64,000 nucleotides of DNA from an uncultured Bacillota bacterium (GCA_927441425.1 CAKMKG010000004.1:1-64000); one strand, 5' to 3'; positions 33,960-43,690 are shown, counted from the first letter of the stretch. Notes: generated from the sequence alone by a model not told the origin. Numbers and translations are program-made.

Positions 33960-34937
33960 CTACTTCACGACAAAGCTTCTTGATGAACGATCCGTATTAA
34001 TTGCGATTGCGATCAGAATGATTGCTCCAAAAACAATCTTCTGCCAAAATACATCCACACCCACAATATTCATACCGTTTTTAATCATGGCAACGGTAAA
34101 CACACCCAATACAGTGCATAAAATGTTGCCTTTGCCTCCAATCAGGGTTGTTCCGCCAAGCACTACTGCTGAAATAACCATTAGGGTAAAAGAGTCGCCA
34201 ACCGTCGGAGCAGAGCTTTTCGCTTTTGCCATCAGTAAAATAGCACCGGATGCAGCACAGAATCCATTGATTGCAAATACTGCAATCTTGATTCGATCAA
34301 CTGGGATACCAGCGACGCGGGCGGCTCTTTCGTTGCCCCCGATTGCATAGATCCCTTTCCCGAATGCGGTTCTCGTTAGCACCACATAGTAAATCAGAAT
34401 AAGAATAAGCGCAATGATTAACGGTAATCCAAGGGGTCCCAGAGACAGCTTATACCAATCAATCGTACCCCACAATACTTTCGGTATGGAAACCGGAGCA
34501 TTGGATATGAGCAATGCGACTGAACTCCAAATAGACAAAAATGCCAAGGACGCAATAAAGGAAGGTATTTTTAATTTAACATGAATAAGACCCAGCAGAA
34601 TGCCTGCAATAACTGAGAATAATATTGTAGATAAAAAAGCAACAAGCATAATGACGCCAAAGGGATAGGGTGTACCTTTGAATTGCATAATGATACTTAA
34701 AGTCATTACATTTGCGACAGAACACATGGAGCCGACAGATAAGTCAATGGATCCGAGCAACAGGATCGGTGTCATACCGGCTGCCATAATCATCAACGGT
34801 GCCGTATCGCTTAATAGATTGCTGATATTGGCATACCCCAGAAAACTGCTTTCCAAAGCCGTAAAGACAATGGTAAGTATTACAATTATAGAAATACTGA
34901 AATACATAGCAAAATTATTATTATTCATTTTTATCAT
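33960..34937 (-). CDS. Ribose/xylose-type sugar ABC transporter permease (2)
   Basis: A 325-aa membrane protein of the RbsC family with about ten hydrophobic segments: LLGSIDLSVGSMCSVANV, LGLIHVKLKIPSFIASLAFLS, YAIGGNERAARVAGI and VVLGGTTLIGGKGN. The EAA-like loop is conserved. With the permease encoded at 36499 it forms a probable heterodimeric channel; most such importers use one permease as a homodimer. A GGGTG site precedes the ATG. Confidence 0.9.
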   Translation of the reverse strand: MIKMNNNNFAMYFSISIIVILTIVFTALESSFLGYANISNLLSDTAPLMIMAAGMTPILLLGSIDLSVGSMCSVANVMTLSIIMQFKGTPYPFGVIMLVAFLSTILFSVIAGILLGLIHVKLKIPSFIASLAFLSIWSSVALLISNAPVSIPKVLWGTIDWYKLSLGPLGLPLIIALILILIYYVVLTRTAFGKGIYAIGGNERAARVAGIPVDRIKIAVFAINGFCAASGAILLMAKAKSSAPTVGDSFTLMVISAVVLGGTTLIGGKGNILCTVLGVFTVAMIKNGMNIVGVDVFWQKIVFGAIILIAIAINTDRSSRSFVVK

Positions 34938-34949
34938 TTTTTCACCCGC

Positions 34950-36482
34950 CTATACCATCATACTAACGATCTGGACCTGACTCGGTTTCGAATCTGCCGC
35001 AGCATTAAATTCTCCTGTTATTAGACCGTCCTTCATAACAAAAACACGGTTGCTCATACTGATACATTCGTCTAATGTATCTCCAAGCAAGATAACCGAC
35101 TTGCCTTCCGTAACCATCTGGCGGATCAGGCTGTAGATTTCTTCTTTTGCACCTACATCGACTCCGCGGGTTGGATGATTCAATATTAGGATATCCGACT
35201 GTGAAGCAAGCGCTCTGGCAAATACCACCTTTTGCTGATTGCCTCCGGATAATTGAATCACCAGTTCGTCTTTCCCTCTTGTTTTAATATTTAAAAGTTT
35301 AATATATTTGTTTGCCTGCTCTGATATGGCCTTTTTCGAGACCAGCCCTCTTTGTTTCAATTGTTTTGTATTGGACATTGCAATATTGTCTTCTACAGGC
35401 AAGCACCGAACAATTCCCTCGTACATTCTTTCTTTCGGTATCAGCAGCGTCCCGTCTTTTAATGCCTGAGAAGGTTCTGAATATCGAACCGGTTTTCCTT
35501 TTATAATCACTTCTCCATATGTAGGTTTTTCATCTCCGCAAATAACAGAACAAATTTCCTCTTTTCCAGAGCCAACAACACCGCAAAATCCCAGAATTTC
35601 ACCTTTATGAAGTTTAAAATTACAGTGTTTAAATCGCCCCCACAGGCCCAAATCCTTTACTTCCAAGACTACCTCTTCACCAGGTGTAATTTGTTTGTCA
35701 ATTTTATAATATTCTGAGGAGCTTTCATGGCCAACCATCATTTCATACATTTTTGTCTCTGATGCTTCTTCAATCGGCATATTTCCCGCATTGGACCCGT
35801 CTTTGTATACATATACCCGATCTGAAATTTCCAATACTTCATCCAATCGATGAGAGACAAATATAACAGAATGCCCCAGAGCTTTTAGTTTTCTGATTTC
35901 TACAAATAATCCTTTTACTTCATCTTCATTTAATACGGAAGTAGGCTCGTCTAAAAGAATCAGGCACTTTCCGCTTGCACTTGCTGATTTTGTGACATTG
36001 ACTACCTTTGCAATTTCAATCACCTGTCGTGTTGCAAAATTCAGATCGATCACCTTTTTACGAGGATTGATCTCTCCGCTTCCTACCGCATCCAATACCT
36101 TCTGCGCTTCTTTATACATCTTACTCCAGTTAACAAAGCCGTATTTCACGAACTCTTTTTCGTGACCAAAGAAAATATTCTGTCCTACTGACAAGTTGGT
36201 GATCAGGGATTGTTCCTGATAAACCATTCCCACTCCTGCGGCGTTGGCCTCCAAGGGAGTCTTGGGTTCGAACATCTTTCCATACATGAACATTTCACCG
36301 GATGTAGGAGGCTGAGCTCCAATGATGATTTTAAGCAATGTAGATTTTCCGGCTCCATTTTCACCGATCAGGCCGATTACCTCTCCTTCGTAAACATCTA
36401 AATCAACACCTTTTAGGGCTTGTGTACCATGAAAGGACTTTGCAATGTTCCTCGCGCTAAAAAGTAATTTTTTCTCTTCCAT
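34950..36482 (-). CDS. Sugar ABC transporter ATPase (RbsA/XylG/MglA type)
   Basis: A 510-aa ATPase with two nucleotide-binding halves. The first has Walker A GENGAGKSTLLK (about 38-49). Its Walker B is LILLDEPTSVLNEDE. The second half has a degenerate site GVVGSGKEEICS near 290 and the signature LSGGNQQKVVFARAL, then ILNHPTRGVDVGAKEE, in which Asn replaces the usual Asp-Glu pair (DEPTRG) of Walker B. The ATG at 36482 follows GGAGGG. It drives the importer. Confidence 0.92.
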   Translation of the reverse strand: MEEKKLLFSARNIAKSFHGTQALKGVDLDVYEGEVIGLIGENGAGKSTLLKIIIGAQPPTSGEMFMYGKMFEPKTPLEANAAGVGMVYQEQSLITNLSVGQNIFFGHEKEFVKYGFVNWSKMYKEAQKVLDAVGSGEINPRKKVIDLNFATRQVIEIAKVVNVTKSASASGKCLILLDEPTSVLNEDEVKGLFVEIRKLKALGHSVIFVSHRLDEVLEISDRVYVYKDGSNAGNMPIEEASETKMYEMMVGHESSSEYYKIDKQITPGEEVVLEVKDLGLWGRFKHCNFKLHKGEILGFCGVVGSGKEEICSVICGDEKPTYGEVIIKGKPVRYSEPSQALKDGTLLIPKERMYEGIVRCLPVEDNIAMSNTKQLKQRGLVSKKAISEQANKYIKLLNIKTRGKDELVIQLSGGNQQKVVFARALASQSDILILNHPTRGVDVGAKEEIYSLIRQMVTEGKSVILLGDTLDECISMSNRVFVMKDGLITGEFNAAADSKPSQVQIVSMMV

Positions 36483-36498
36483 TTTTATCCCTCCGGCA

Positions 36499-37518
36499 CT
36501 ATTTGCTGATAACTGTGGATCCATGTTTTACCGTCAATGCCACCGCTATTAATATGATCAAACCCTGAACCCCGGTTTTGATGTAAGGATTGACTCCCAT
36601 CATCGTCAAGCCGTTAAACAGCACGGTCATAATGAGAGTACCTACCACGGTATTTACGACTCCGCCTTTCCCGCCTGTAAGCGCAGTTCCTCCGATAACA
36701 ACCGCCGCATTGGCGGGGAACATGAGACCGTCTCCGATTGAAACCTGGCCCTGACCTAACCGGATCGCACCTAAAACACCTGCTACTCCGAAGCAGAAAC
36801 CTGCCAATGTAAATACTTTGATCTTTACCATGTTGACGTTAATACCAACGGCTTTTGGTATTGTTTCATCCGTACCTACTGCATAGATGTGACGACCAAA
36901 GGGTGTATACTCCTGTATATATAAGCATATTACAAAAACCAGAAGTGCGACCCATGTTATAATTGGTATTTCAAGAAAACTGGACTTTGCGATAGAGGCA
37001 ATAAATTCATCTTTGATTGTTGGTGGCTTACCACCGTAAGAAAGCAATCCGATCCCCGCACATATATTCATGAACGCGAAGCTCACCATAAAAGATGGTA
37101 TTTTTAATTTTACATGAATTGTTCCAATGATAAATCCGATTAAAACACTGCATAATACGGCAAGAAGAAGTCCCCATATTCCCATATCGTTTCCATTACG
37201 ACTGTTCAGCACAAACACCGCTGCCAATGATCCGGCCATCCCAACCGTGCCGTTAATTGATAAATCGATACTGCCCAACATGATTACAAAGGTCAGTCCA
37301 AGGGCGACCAGTAACGGAATGGCCCATTGATTCAATATCGATACAATATTGCTTCCGCTCGCAAAGGATCCTCCCAGTATCGCAGTAAATACAAGAAACA
37401 ATGCAACTAGCACAAAGACAGGGGCCCATTTCGTAAGATGTTCCTTTTGATTATCTGCTTTAATCTTGGCAGTAAACTCTTCTGTAATGGACCACGCTGC
37501 AAGCTTTTCTTTTTCCAT
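36499..37518 (-). CDS. Ribose/xylose-type sugar ABC transporter permease (1)
   Basis: A 339-aa RbsC-like permease with about ten membrane segments: MLGSIDLSINGTVGMAGSLAAV, IGTIHVKLKIPSFMVSFAFM, IYAVGTDETIPKAVGINV and VIGGTALTGGKGGVVNT. A 40-residue basic/acidic cytosolic N-terminus precedes TM1. The product shares its layout with the permease at 33960, and both are in the same operon. The ATG at 37518 follows GGAGA. Confidence 0.9.
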   Translation of the reverse strand: MEKEKLAAWSITEEFTAKIKADNQKEHLTKWAPVFVLVALFLVFTAILGGSFASGSNIVSILNQWAIPLLVALGLTFVIMLGSIDLSINGTVGMAGSLAAVFVLNSRNGNDMGIWGLLLAVLCSVLIGFIIGTIHVKLKIPSFMVSFAFMNICAGIGLLSYGGKPPTIKDEFIASIAKSSFLEIPIITWVALLVFVICLYIQEYTPFGRHIYAVGTDETIPKAVGINVNMVKIKVFTLAGFCFGVAGVLGAIRLGQGQVSIGDGLMFPANAAVVIGGTALTGGKGGVVNTVVGTLIMTVLFNGLTMMGVNPYIKTGVQGLIILIAVALTVKHGSTVISK

Positions 37519-37621
37519 CCTATCTTCTCCAATCAATTAATAAGTCCCGTATCCATATTTTTGATGTAAGGAGGAGACTGACAGCGTCAATCTCCTCCCT
37601 CATTATAACATTTTATTATTC

Positions 37622-38773
37622 TTAGTTTGCTTTACATTCGAAGATTTTTGAAAAATCCATTTCCGGAACTGCTTCTACATACTCTGCGATATAAGCGTCT
37701 ACATTATCAGCAGAAACGATTACTGCAGGAGTTAAGAATACTCTGTATTCATCCGGTAATTGTGCAGGGTCAATTAATCCAGCCCATGCTGCATAGCAGA
37801 TTGCCAATGTATATCCTGATTGTAAGTAGCCATTTGATGAAACAGTTGCAACAACGGTACCATCCTTCACTGCTTCAACAATATCAGTATTTGCATCAAT
37901 CCCCGTTACACCGACTTTGCCTTTCAGGTCCTTTTTATCAAGAGCCTGTAGTGCACCGGTTGCCATATTGTCGTTTGCACACCAGATACCACCTACGTCA
38001 GGAGTATCATTCAACCATGTTTCAACTAAGGTAAGTGCTTCATCCGTAGCCCAGTTACCGGTATCCTGATGTGCTACCTCGATATCCGGATATTCCTTTA
38101 ACGCTTGTTCGAAGCCTTTTACTCGATCAATGGATGCTGTATTTCCCAACATACCTTCAATGACAAATACCTTACCTTTGCCGCCCATATTGTCGAAAAG
38201 TGCTTTTGCCATCGCTTTTCCGTTTGTTACATTATCTGCCGATGTATGGATCGCCCAGTTCGGATCATAGTCTTGTGGCATCGCGTCATCAGGCTTGTTC
38301 CAAGCTGTGCCGATATATCCGCCGGAGGATGCCATCGCTTCAGCGAGAGAAGGCGCGATTGCAGCTTCATTTGGGTCAGCGTAAGCGATTGCATTCCCGT
38401 TTGCCTTTGCGGCGAACTGCTTCATGTTGTCAATTTCAACATCATTGGATCCACCGGAATCTAATACTTGCTTTTCGTATTTCTGCCCAATGCTGTCCAA
38501 ATACTTACAAAATTCGTCCATACCTTCTGTAATTGTTACTATGTAAGGATTTTCAAGCCCACGTACAGATGTAGCGACATACAATGTTGTGTCCAGCTTT
38601 TCTTGTGGAATATTACTCGGATCGATTGTGAAGTTAGCGTAATCAATATCTGTTGCAACAGGGGTATCGGAACCTGTATCGGTTGATTCCGTCTGCTGCG
38701 AACCACAACTAGCCAAAGTACCAATTACTAGTGCTCCCACGAGCAATAATGATGTAAGTCTCCTCAATTTCAT
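37622..38773 (-). CDS. Sugar ABC transporter substrate-binding lipoprotein
   Basis: A 383-aa lipoprotein, start MKLRRLTSLLLVGALVIG with lipobox LASC near residue 22. The mature part is a ribose-binding type I fold: TLYVATSVRGLENPYIVTITEG, GKVFVIEGMLGNTASIDRVKGF, VGGIWCANDNMATGALQALDKK. AAGGAGG precedes the ATG; an upstream in-frame start overlaps it. It is the first gene of a seven-gene operon, and captures a pentose/hexose or polyol. A perfect promoter lies 120 bp upstream. Confidence 0.92.
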   Translation of the reverse strand: MKLRRLTSLLLVGALVIGTLASCGSQQTESTDTGSDTPVATDIDYANFTIDPSNIPQEKLDTTLYVATSVRGLENPYIVTITEGMDEFCKYLDSIGQKYEKQVLDSGGSNDVEIDNMKQFAAKANGNAIAYADPNEAAIAPSLAEAMASSGGYIGTAWNKPDDAMPQDYDPNWAIHTSADNVTNGKAMAKALFDNMGGKGKVFVIEGMLGNTASIDRVKGFEQALKEYPDIEVAHQDTGNWATDEALTLVETWLNDTPDVGGIWCANDNMATGALQALDKKDLKGKVGVTGIDANTDIVEAVKDGTVVATVSSNGYLQSGYTLAICYAAWAGLIDPAQLPDEYRVFLTPAVIVSADNVDAYIAEYVEAVPEMDFSKIFECKAN

Positions 38774-38892
38774 AAAAATTCCTCCTTTTTTTGATGGGCC
38801 GATCTTTAATCCGTAATACATCTTACATCCTTCTCTAATTTGCTTAGTTCTTATGTACCTACATTACGAGATTATTATCTTGCATGTGTCAT

Positions 38893-38970
38893 ATTATAAT
38901 GCGTGCCTTATCCAATGTCAACATCAAATCTACATTTTTTTTTACGCTTTATTTTGCGGTTTATTTTGCC
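38893..38970 (-). promoter_or_regulatory. Promoter of the sugar importer operon with repeated upstream site
   Basis: On the minus strand TTGACA (38916-38921) and TATAAT (38893-38898), 17 bp apart, are both perfect. Upstream of the -35, plus-strand CTTTATTTTGC (38947-38957) and GTTTATTTTGC (38959-38969) are tandem direct repeats similar to the CTTTATTA arms at 41170-41192. ROK regulators bind TTATTT/AAATAA-type sites, so they may be sites for the ROK protein at 41408. Confidence 0.6.
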
Positions 38971-39058
38971 CAAAGACAGCAAAAGTGGCACTCCCTATTC
39001 CTGCCAGGGGGGTGGATAAAGAATGATAGAATATAGACGGAAAACTAAGTTTTCTGTT

Positions 39059-40081
39059 TTACGGATTCACAATCAGCTTCAACAGACCCTTGCCATTCAC
39101 CATCGTATCCATTGCTTCCGCGAACTCCTCCAAAGAAAAATGTTTCGCTACCAAATCGTCTACCTTTATGACTCCGTTTTCCATGTATTTAACCGCTCTG
39201 TCAAAGCAGTGAGTCTGAGCGAAGGATCCCAGCACCTTTAATTCGTTGCTGAAAATTTGATACGGATTTACCGAAATCTTTGCATCACTAGCACATACAC
39301 CATAAATAATGATCTTTCCGGTCTTTTTAGGGAAATCGAAGCATTGCTCCAATACCTCTGGCGCTCCTGTCGCATCAATTACGATATCAAAACCGTGAGG
39401 ATATTTTTCCTTTAATCGTTTCCCATGCTTCGAATAGTCGTTACGGTCCATCAGCACGGTCTCAGCGTATCCGTTATTTTGGATTAGCTCTAATTTATCC
39501 TGCGAAGATGCGCATACGACTACATTTGCTGCCCCACCATGTTTTAACAGCTGAGTCAGTAAAATACCTGTTGGCCCCGCTCCAAATATCAGCACATCAT
39601 CGCCGCATTTCGGCGCAATTACGTCCATACCATGGATCGCACATGCCAATGGCTCTGCAAAGATTGCCTGATCATAGGATAAGTTGTCACTGATATGAAA
39701 TACTTTATCGAAATTTACCGCGACATATTCTGCAAACCCTCCAGGTCCGTTGCACCCCAATGAGTAGAAGTTTTCACAGAATAGCGGCTGATTTCGTCTG
39801 CAATAGTAGCATTCGCCGCAAAGAGCAGTATTGTCTCCAACGACGCGGTCTCCCAGTGAAAATCCATAAACCTCCGAACCCATTTCAGCAATTTCCCCAG
39901 TAAATTCATGTCCCGGGGTTAAGGGAAATTCAGAGATAAAATCGCCCTCATGTATGTGCATGTCTGTTCTGCACACTCCACAGGCTGCGACCTTGAGCAG
40001 CACCTGATTTGGTTTGATCGTCGGTTTTGGGATTTCTTTCAGTTCATATTCCCTTGGTGCATTATAAACAATCGCCTTCAT
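39059..40081 (-). CDS. Zinc-dependent alcohol/polyol dehydrogenase
   Basis: A 340-aa medium-chain dehydrogenase. Catalytic zinc Cys is in ACGVCRTDMHIHEG (about 34-47) with GHEFTG following. The structural zinc site is CGECYYCRRNQPLFC. The NAD(P) motif is GAGPTGILLTQ near 170. It oxidises a secondary alcohol of a sugar or polyol, or reduces the ketose. It is 21 bp after the related dehydrogenase gene at 40103, in one operon. Weak palindrome TTTTC/GAAAA follows at about 39040. Confidence 0.9.
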   Translation of the reverse strand: MKAIVYNAPREYELKEIPKPTIKPNQVLLKVAACGVCRTDMHIHEGDFISEFPLTPGHEFTGEIAEMGSEVYGFSLGDRVVGDNTALCGECYYCRRNQPLFCENFYSLGCNGPGGFAEYVAVNFDKVFHISDNLSYDQAIFAEPLACAIHGMDVIAPKCGDDVLIFGAGPTGILLTQLLKHGGAANVVVCASSQDKLELIQNNGYAETVLMDRNDYSKHGKRLKEKYPHGFDIVIDATGAPEVLEQCFDFPKKTGKIIIYGVCASDAKISVNPYQIFSNELKVLGSFAQTHCFDRAVKYMENGVIKVDDLVAKHFSLEEFAEAMDTMVNGKGLLKLIVNP

Positions 40082-40102
40082 TATGTATGGTTTCTCCTTT
40101 CA

Positions 40103-41137
40103 TTATGAGAACTTGATTACGGCTTTTACGATATTTGACTTATCTTTTACGCAGTGATCCATAGCTTCTTGAACATGCTCAAAATCGAACTGATGGGTTA
40201 CGATTCCTGTTAAATTTACCTTTCCGGAAGCGACAGCTTCAATTGCCGTAGGATAAAGATGTCGATATCGAAATACCGTCTTGAAGGTAACTTCTTTGTC
40301 AAGGGCCAGACTCATAGGCAAGTTCATCATACCTGATTTCCCGTATCCTACCAGTACAATTGCAGAGCCTTTTCTTACCACTTGGATACATTGGCTTGCT
40401 GTTATCTCCATTCCTGCCGTTTCAATCGCTAGGTCGAATCCCTCTCCCGCGGTCAATTCCCTTGAACGTACTGAAACATCTTCCTCTGCTGAGTTGATCA
40501 CTGCCTCCGCACCTAATTCCAATGCCTTCTCTAATCTCTTCTGCATGATATCTACAACGACTATATTTGTGACTCCTCTGGCCTTCAGCGCTAGCATCGT
40601 TACGAGTCCGATACATCCTGCTCCAAACACGATGGCGCTCTGCCCTACATGGGCATCCCCCTGGCCCGCAGCATGAAAGCCTACTGCCAAAGGTTCGATC
40701 AACGCACCTTCTAAGGTGCTCACGTTGTCGGGAAGTTTAAAGCATAATGCGGCCTTATGCGCCACATATTCTTGAAAGACTCCATCTACGGGCGGCGTCG
40801 CAAAGAATATAACGTCCTGGCATAAATTATACTTTCCTTCTCTGCAAAAGCGGCACGTTCCACAGGTTTTCCCAGGTTCCAATGCAACCTTATCTCCAAC
40901 TTTTAAATGAGTGACATTTTTGCCTATTTCTGCAACGATACCACCCGGCTCATGCCCCAGTACAAAAGGCGGTTCTACAATGTAATCTCCAATCCGACCG
41001 TTTTCATAATAATGCAGGTCGCTGCCGCATATCCCTACATATTCCAGCTTAACAAGAACTTCGTCATCCTTGGGAACCGGCATCGCTGCTTCTATATACT
41101 CAATTTGTCCTATTCCGGTCATTACTGCTACTTTCAT
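40103..41137 (-). CDS. Sorbitol/xylitol-dehydrogenase-like zinc enzyme
   Basis: A 344-aa medium-chain dehydrogenase of the sorbitol/L-iditol type: GICGSDLHYYENGRIGDY (about 38-55), GHEPGGIVAEIG, structural zinc CGTCRFCREGKYNLC, VEPLAVGFHAA and Rossmann motif GAGCIGLVTML. It interconverts a polyol and ketose with NAD+. GGAGG lies 12 nt before the ATG, a little long. Much of the longer open frame upstream lies over a promoter with an operator, confirming the shorter start. Confidence 0.9.
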   Translation of the reverse strand: MKVAVMTGIGQIEYIEAAMPVPKDDEVLVKLEYVGICGSDLHYYENGRIGDYIVEPPFVLGHEPGGIVAEIGKNVTHLKVGDKVALEPGKTCGTCRFCREGKYNLCQDVIFFATPPVDGVFQEYVAHKAALCFKLPDNVSTLEGALIEPLAVGFHAAGQGDAHVGQSAIVFGAGCIGLVTMLALKARGVTNIVVVDIMQKRLEKALELGAEAVINSAEEDVSVRSRELTAGEGFDLAIETAGMEITASQCIQVVRKGSAIVLVGYGKSGMMNLPMSLALDKEVTFKTVFRYRHLYPTAIEAVASGKVNLTGIVTHQFDFEHVQEAMDHCVKDKSNIVKAVIKFS

Positions 41138-41169
41138 TAATTCACGCTTCCTCCTTTCTTTATTAATTA

Positions 41170-41220
41170 CTTTATTAATTTGCCTAATAAAGTTATATTC
41201 CCATTTTCTGCATTTGTCAA
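41170..41220 (-). promoter_or_regulatory. Promoter and palindromic operator of the dehydrogenase pair
   Basis: On the minus strand TTGACA (41215-41220), 17 bp and TATAAC (41192-41197). The inverted repeat CTTTATTA-N7-TAATAAAG (41170-41192) begins at the -10 and covers the start site, a repressor position. A CTTTATTA half-site recurs at 42546-42553 before the ROK gene, making the ROK protein the likely binder. Confidence 0.65.
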
Positions 41221-41300
41221 TGTTTTTTATTGGCAAAAAAATAGCTGCGCCACTTCCCATCGGAAACGGTATTTCCCGTCGGATAAAATAGACGGGAACA

Positions 41301-41334
41301 AGAGAAAACCTCTTGCCCAATCCTGAGCAAGAGG
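41301..41334 (-). terminator. Terminator of the ROK regulator gene
   Basis: CCTCTTGC and GCAAGAGG around 10 nt, followed on the minus strand by TTTTCTCTT. Confidence 0.7.
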
Positions 41335-41407
41335 CGAAAAACATTTCCAATGGTTGCTTCCTTGCAGCATCAGCTGCATCTCAATGTATGCGACCATTAT
41401 AAGGCCA

Positions 41408-42529
41408 TTATATTTCTTTCATGTATTTCTCAATAAAGAAAAGTGCAGCGCCCAGTGCTGCTGCTTCAAGCTGATATTTGCACGACTTTACATAGGTTCC
41501 GGTGTTTCCGAAAATATTATCTCTGGCAATTCTTTCTTGAAACTCCCTTATATAGGGACCCATAAAGCTACCGACATACCCTCCCAAAATGACATCACAG
41601 TCAAATATCATGTGCAGGTTTCCTACCATGGTTGCAAGATAAGACAAATATTTTTCCCAGGCGTTCTGATACGCTTCATTTTGTTGTTCCAAGCCTTCAA
41701 AGAATTCTTCAAGCTTTCCGTCAGCCAGTTCTGCCAGCCGAAGGGCTGAACAGCATACGTCAAAACATCCCTTTTTCCCACAATAGCAGGTCCCTTCCTC
41801 CTCTGCCACGATCATATGTCCAAATTCTCCGGTTCGCCAGTTATTTCCGCTGTATATATCTCCCATAATGACTGAGCCGCCCACGCTATTGCTCAGCGAA
41901 AGATAGACAATATTATTTTTTACTCTGTCACTGTCTATCTCTGTCCTTCCTGCAGCATTGGCATCGTTAATTAAAATTGTCGGATAAGGGATATGTTTTC
42001 CAAATCGTTCACAAGGGACATCGTATATATTTAGCACATGAGACCTTTCAATACGATTTTGATTACCATCAACGATCCCCGGTATTGATATCCCTACCCC
42101 TATTATTTTATCTTCCGGAATATGATATTCCTGAATGAAATCCTTTAATGTATCGGTAACCTCCTTATAATACTCCTCTGTATCTGTAAAAGATTTGTAT
42201 ATTCTAATATGCTCCAGAACTTGTTTTGATAAATCTGTATAGATCAATCCAATATGATTTTTTGTGATATCCAGTCCGATGGCATAAGCGGCACCCCAAT
42301 TGGGCCCAACTGCTTTTGCCTTTCTTCCGCCCTTTGAATCGCACTCCCCTACTTCAAGTACAAGATTTTCCTCCTCTAGGCTATTTACCAGCTGAAGTAC
42401 CGTGGGTACACTAATGCCAAGCGCTGCTGCAATTTCAGGCTTCGATACTCTTTCTTTTTGGCAAATGTAACGAAAAGCTCTGTTCTTATTAGCCTTCCTG
42501 ACTTCCATGTTATTGCTGCTTGCGTTCAT
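41408..42529 (-). CDS. ROK-family transcriptional regulator (NagC/XylR type)
   Basis: A 373-aa repressor. N-terminal winged helix-turn-helix: VSKPEIAAALGISVPTVLQLVNSLEEENLV (about 27-56). C-terminal sugar-kinase-like ROK domain: GLDITKNHIGLIYTDL, GVGISIPGIVDGN and zinc site CYCGKKGCFDVCCS. It probably senses a sugar and controls the dehydrogenase pair and importer operon via TTTATT-rich sites. GGAGGAG precedes the ATG at 42529. It diverges from the SMP-30 gene. Confidence 0.9.
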   Translation of the reverse strand: MNASSNNMEVRKANKNRAFRYICQKERVSKPEIAAALGISVPTVLQLVNSLEEENLVLEVGECDSKGGRKAKAVGPNWGAAYAIGLDITKNHIGLIYTDLSKQVLEHIRIYKSFTDTEEYYKEVTDTLKDFIQEYHIPEDKIIGVGISIPGIVDGNQNRIERSHVLNIYDVPCERFGKHIPYPTILINDANAAGRTEIDSDRVKNNIVYLSLSNSVGGSVIMGDIYSGNNWRTGEFGHMIVAEEEGTCYCGKKGCFDVCCSALRLAELADGKLEEFFEGLEQQNEAYQNAWEKYLSYLATMVGNLHMIFDCDVILGGYVGSFMGPYIREFQERIARDNIFGNTGTYVKSCKYQLEAAALGAALFFIEKYMKEI

Positions 42530-42649
42530 ATACTCCTCCAAAATACTTTATTACCTCTATGATAAACCTGTTTTCTTTTAAAAGTAAATAATTTTTTAAA
42601 ATTAGTACTTTTCAAGTTTAAAATTATGTGTTATTCTTTTTATCATAGT

Positions 42650-42666
42650 ATTGTAATATAGTAATG
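42650..42666. promoter_or_regulatory. Candidate GntR operator before the lactonase operon
   Basis: Its complement reads CATTACTATATTACAAT, an instance of TTAC-N4-TTAC also found near 49301, 49419 and, partly, 50601. It lies 32 bp before the SMP-30-type start codon. Confidence 0.4.
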
Positions 42667-42697
42667 TCATAACATATTAAATTAAAGGATGGTTCAT

Positions 42698-43690
42698 ATG
42701 CAAACACCGAAACTATTGGCACTGTTGCCTCAGGAATTCATTTGTACTCCGGATGGAATGGAAATCGATCGGGAAGGAAATCTAATCCTTGCCTGTCCTA
42801 ATTTTGCGAACATGTCCATGCCAAGCTGTATTGCAAAAATTGATCATAACGGCAACGTCAGAAAATGGTTCGACGTGCCCTTAGATGAGAAAACACAGGA
42901 AGCCCGAGGGATGGGCCTAGCCTTTGGTCCTGACTGGGATTTATACATTGTCGACAATCAAGGCTGGACCGGAGAGGAACGTCTGAAGTTTCACGGCCGT
43001 ATCCTCCGTGTTCGCATGAATGGTGACAAGATAGAAAAGGTGACCGTTGTAGCGGAGGGGATGGAGCATCCCAACGGGATCCGCATTAAAGGCGAATATA
43101 TGTACGTTACACAAAGTACGATGGAAAAGGTGAAAACAGAATCCGGTGAATTGCTCAGCTGCGTTTATCGTTTTCATTTAGATGACGAAAACATACATAT
43201 CACGAACACATTAAATGATAAGAATATATTTGCAACATGGCTCACACACAATCCAAATGACCAATACGGAGTAGATGGCATCGTATTTGACCATAAAGGA
43301 AATCTGTATGTGGGAAATTTTGGTGATGGCGAGATCTTTAGACTCACCTTCAACGAAGACGGCAGCATCCGGGAGAATAAATTATTTGCAAAGGACCCTG
43401 AAAATTTACGTTGTACAGACGGCATGACCATCGACGAATACGGTAACATCTATGTGGCGGACTTTGTAGTAAATGCAGTTGCCAGAATCGACAAAGACGG
43501 CAATGTAAAGCGGATCGCCCAAAGTCCTGACACCGATGGGTTTAACGGGGAATTGGATCAGCCAGGGGAGCCATGCGTTTGGAACGGCAAAATTGCGGTT
43601 TCGTGCTTTGACTGTGTTGTGGGAAGTGACAAAGTAAATACTGCTCATGAGCTTCCTGCAACAATGAGTCTATTAGAGATCGAACGCTAG
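42698..43690 (+). CDS. SMP-30/gluconolactonase-like beta-propeller protein
   Basis: A 330-aa six-bladed propeller with repeated DxxGNxxxA strands: DREGNLILACPN, GLAFGPDWDLYIVDNQGW, EHPNGIRIKGEYMYVTQS, GIVFDHKGNLYVGNFGDG and GMTIDEYGNIYVADF. Family enzymes hydrolyse sugar lactones with a divalent metal. It starts the plus-strand catabolic operon. The ATG at 42698 follows AAAGGATGG; an ATG three codons earlier is inside this site. A sugar-1,4/1,5-lactone made by one of the dehydrogenases is the likely substrate. Confidence 0.85.
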   Translation: MQTPKLLALLPQEFICTPDGMEIDREGNLILACPNFANMSMPSCIAKIDHNGNVRKWFDVPLDEKTQEARGMGLAFGPDWDLYIVDNQGWTGEERLKFHGRILRVRMNGDKIEKVTVVAEGMEHPNGIRIKGEYMYVTQSTMEKVKTESGELLSCVYRFHLDDENIHITNTLNDKNIFATWLTHNPNDQYGVDGIVFDHKGNLYVGNFGDGEIFRLTFNEDGSIRENKLFAKDPENLRCTDGMTIDEYGNIYVADFVVNAVARIDKDGNVKRIAQSPDTDGFNGELDQPGEPCVWNGKIAVSCFDCVVGSDKVNTAHELPATMSLLEIER

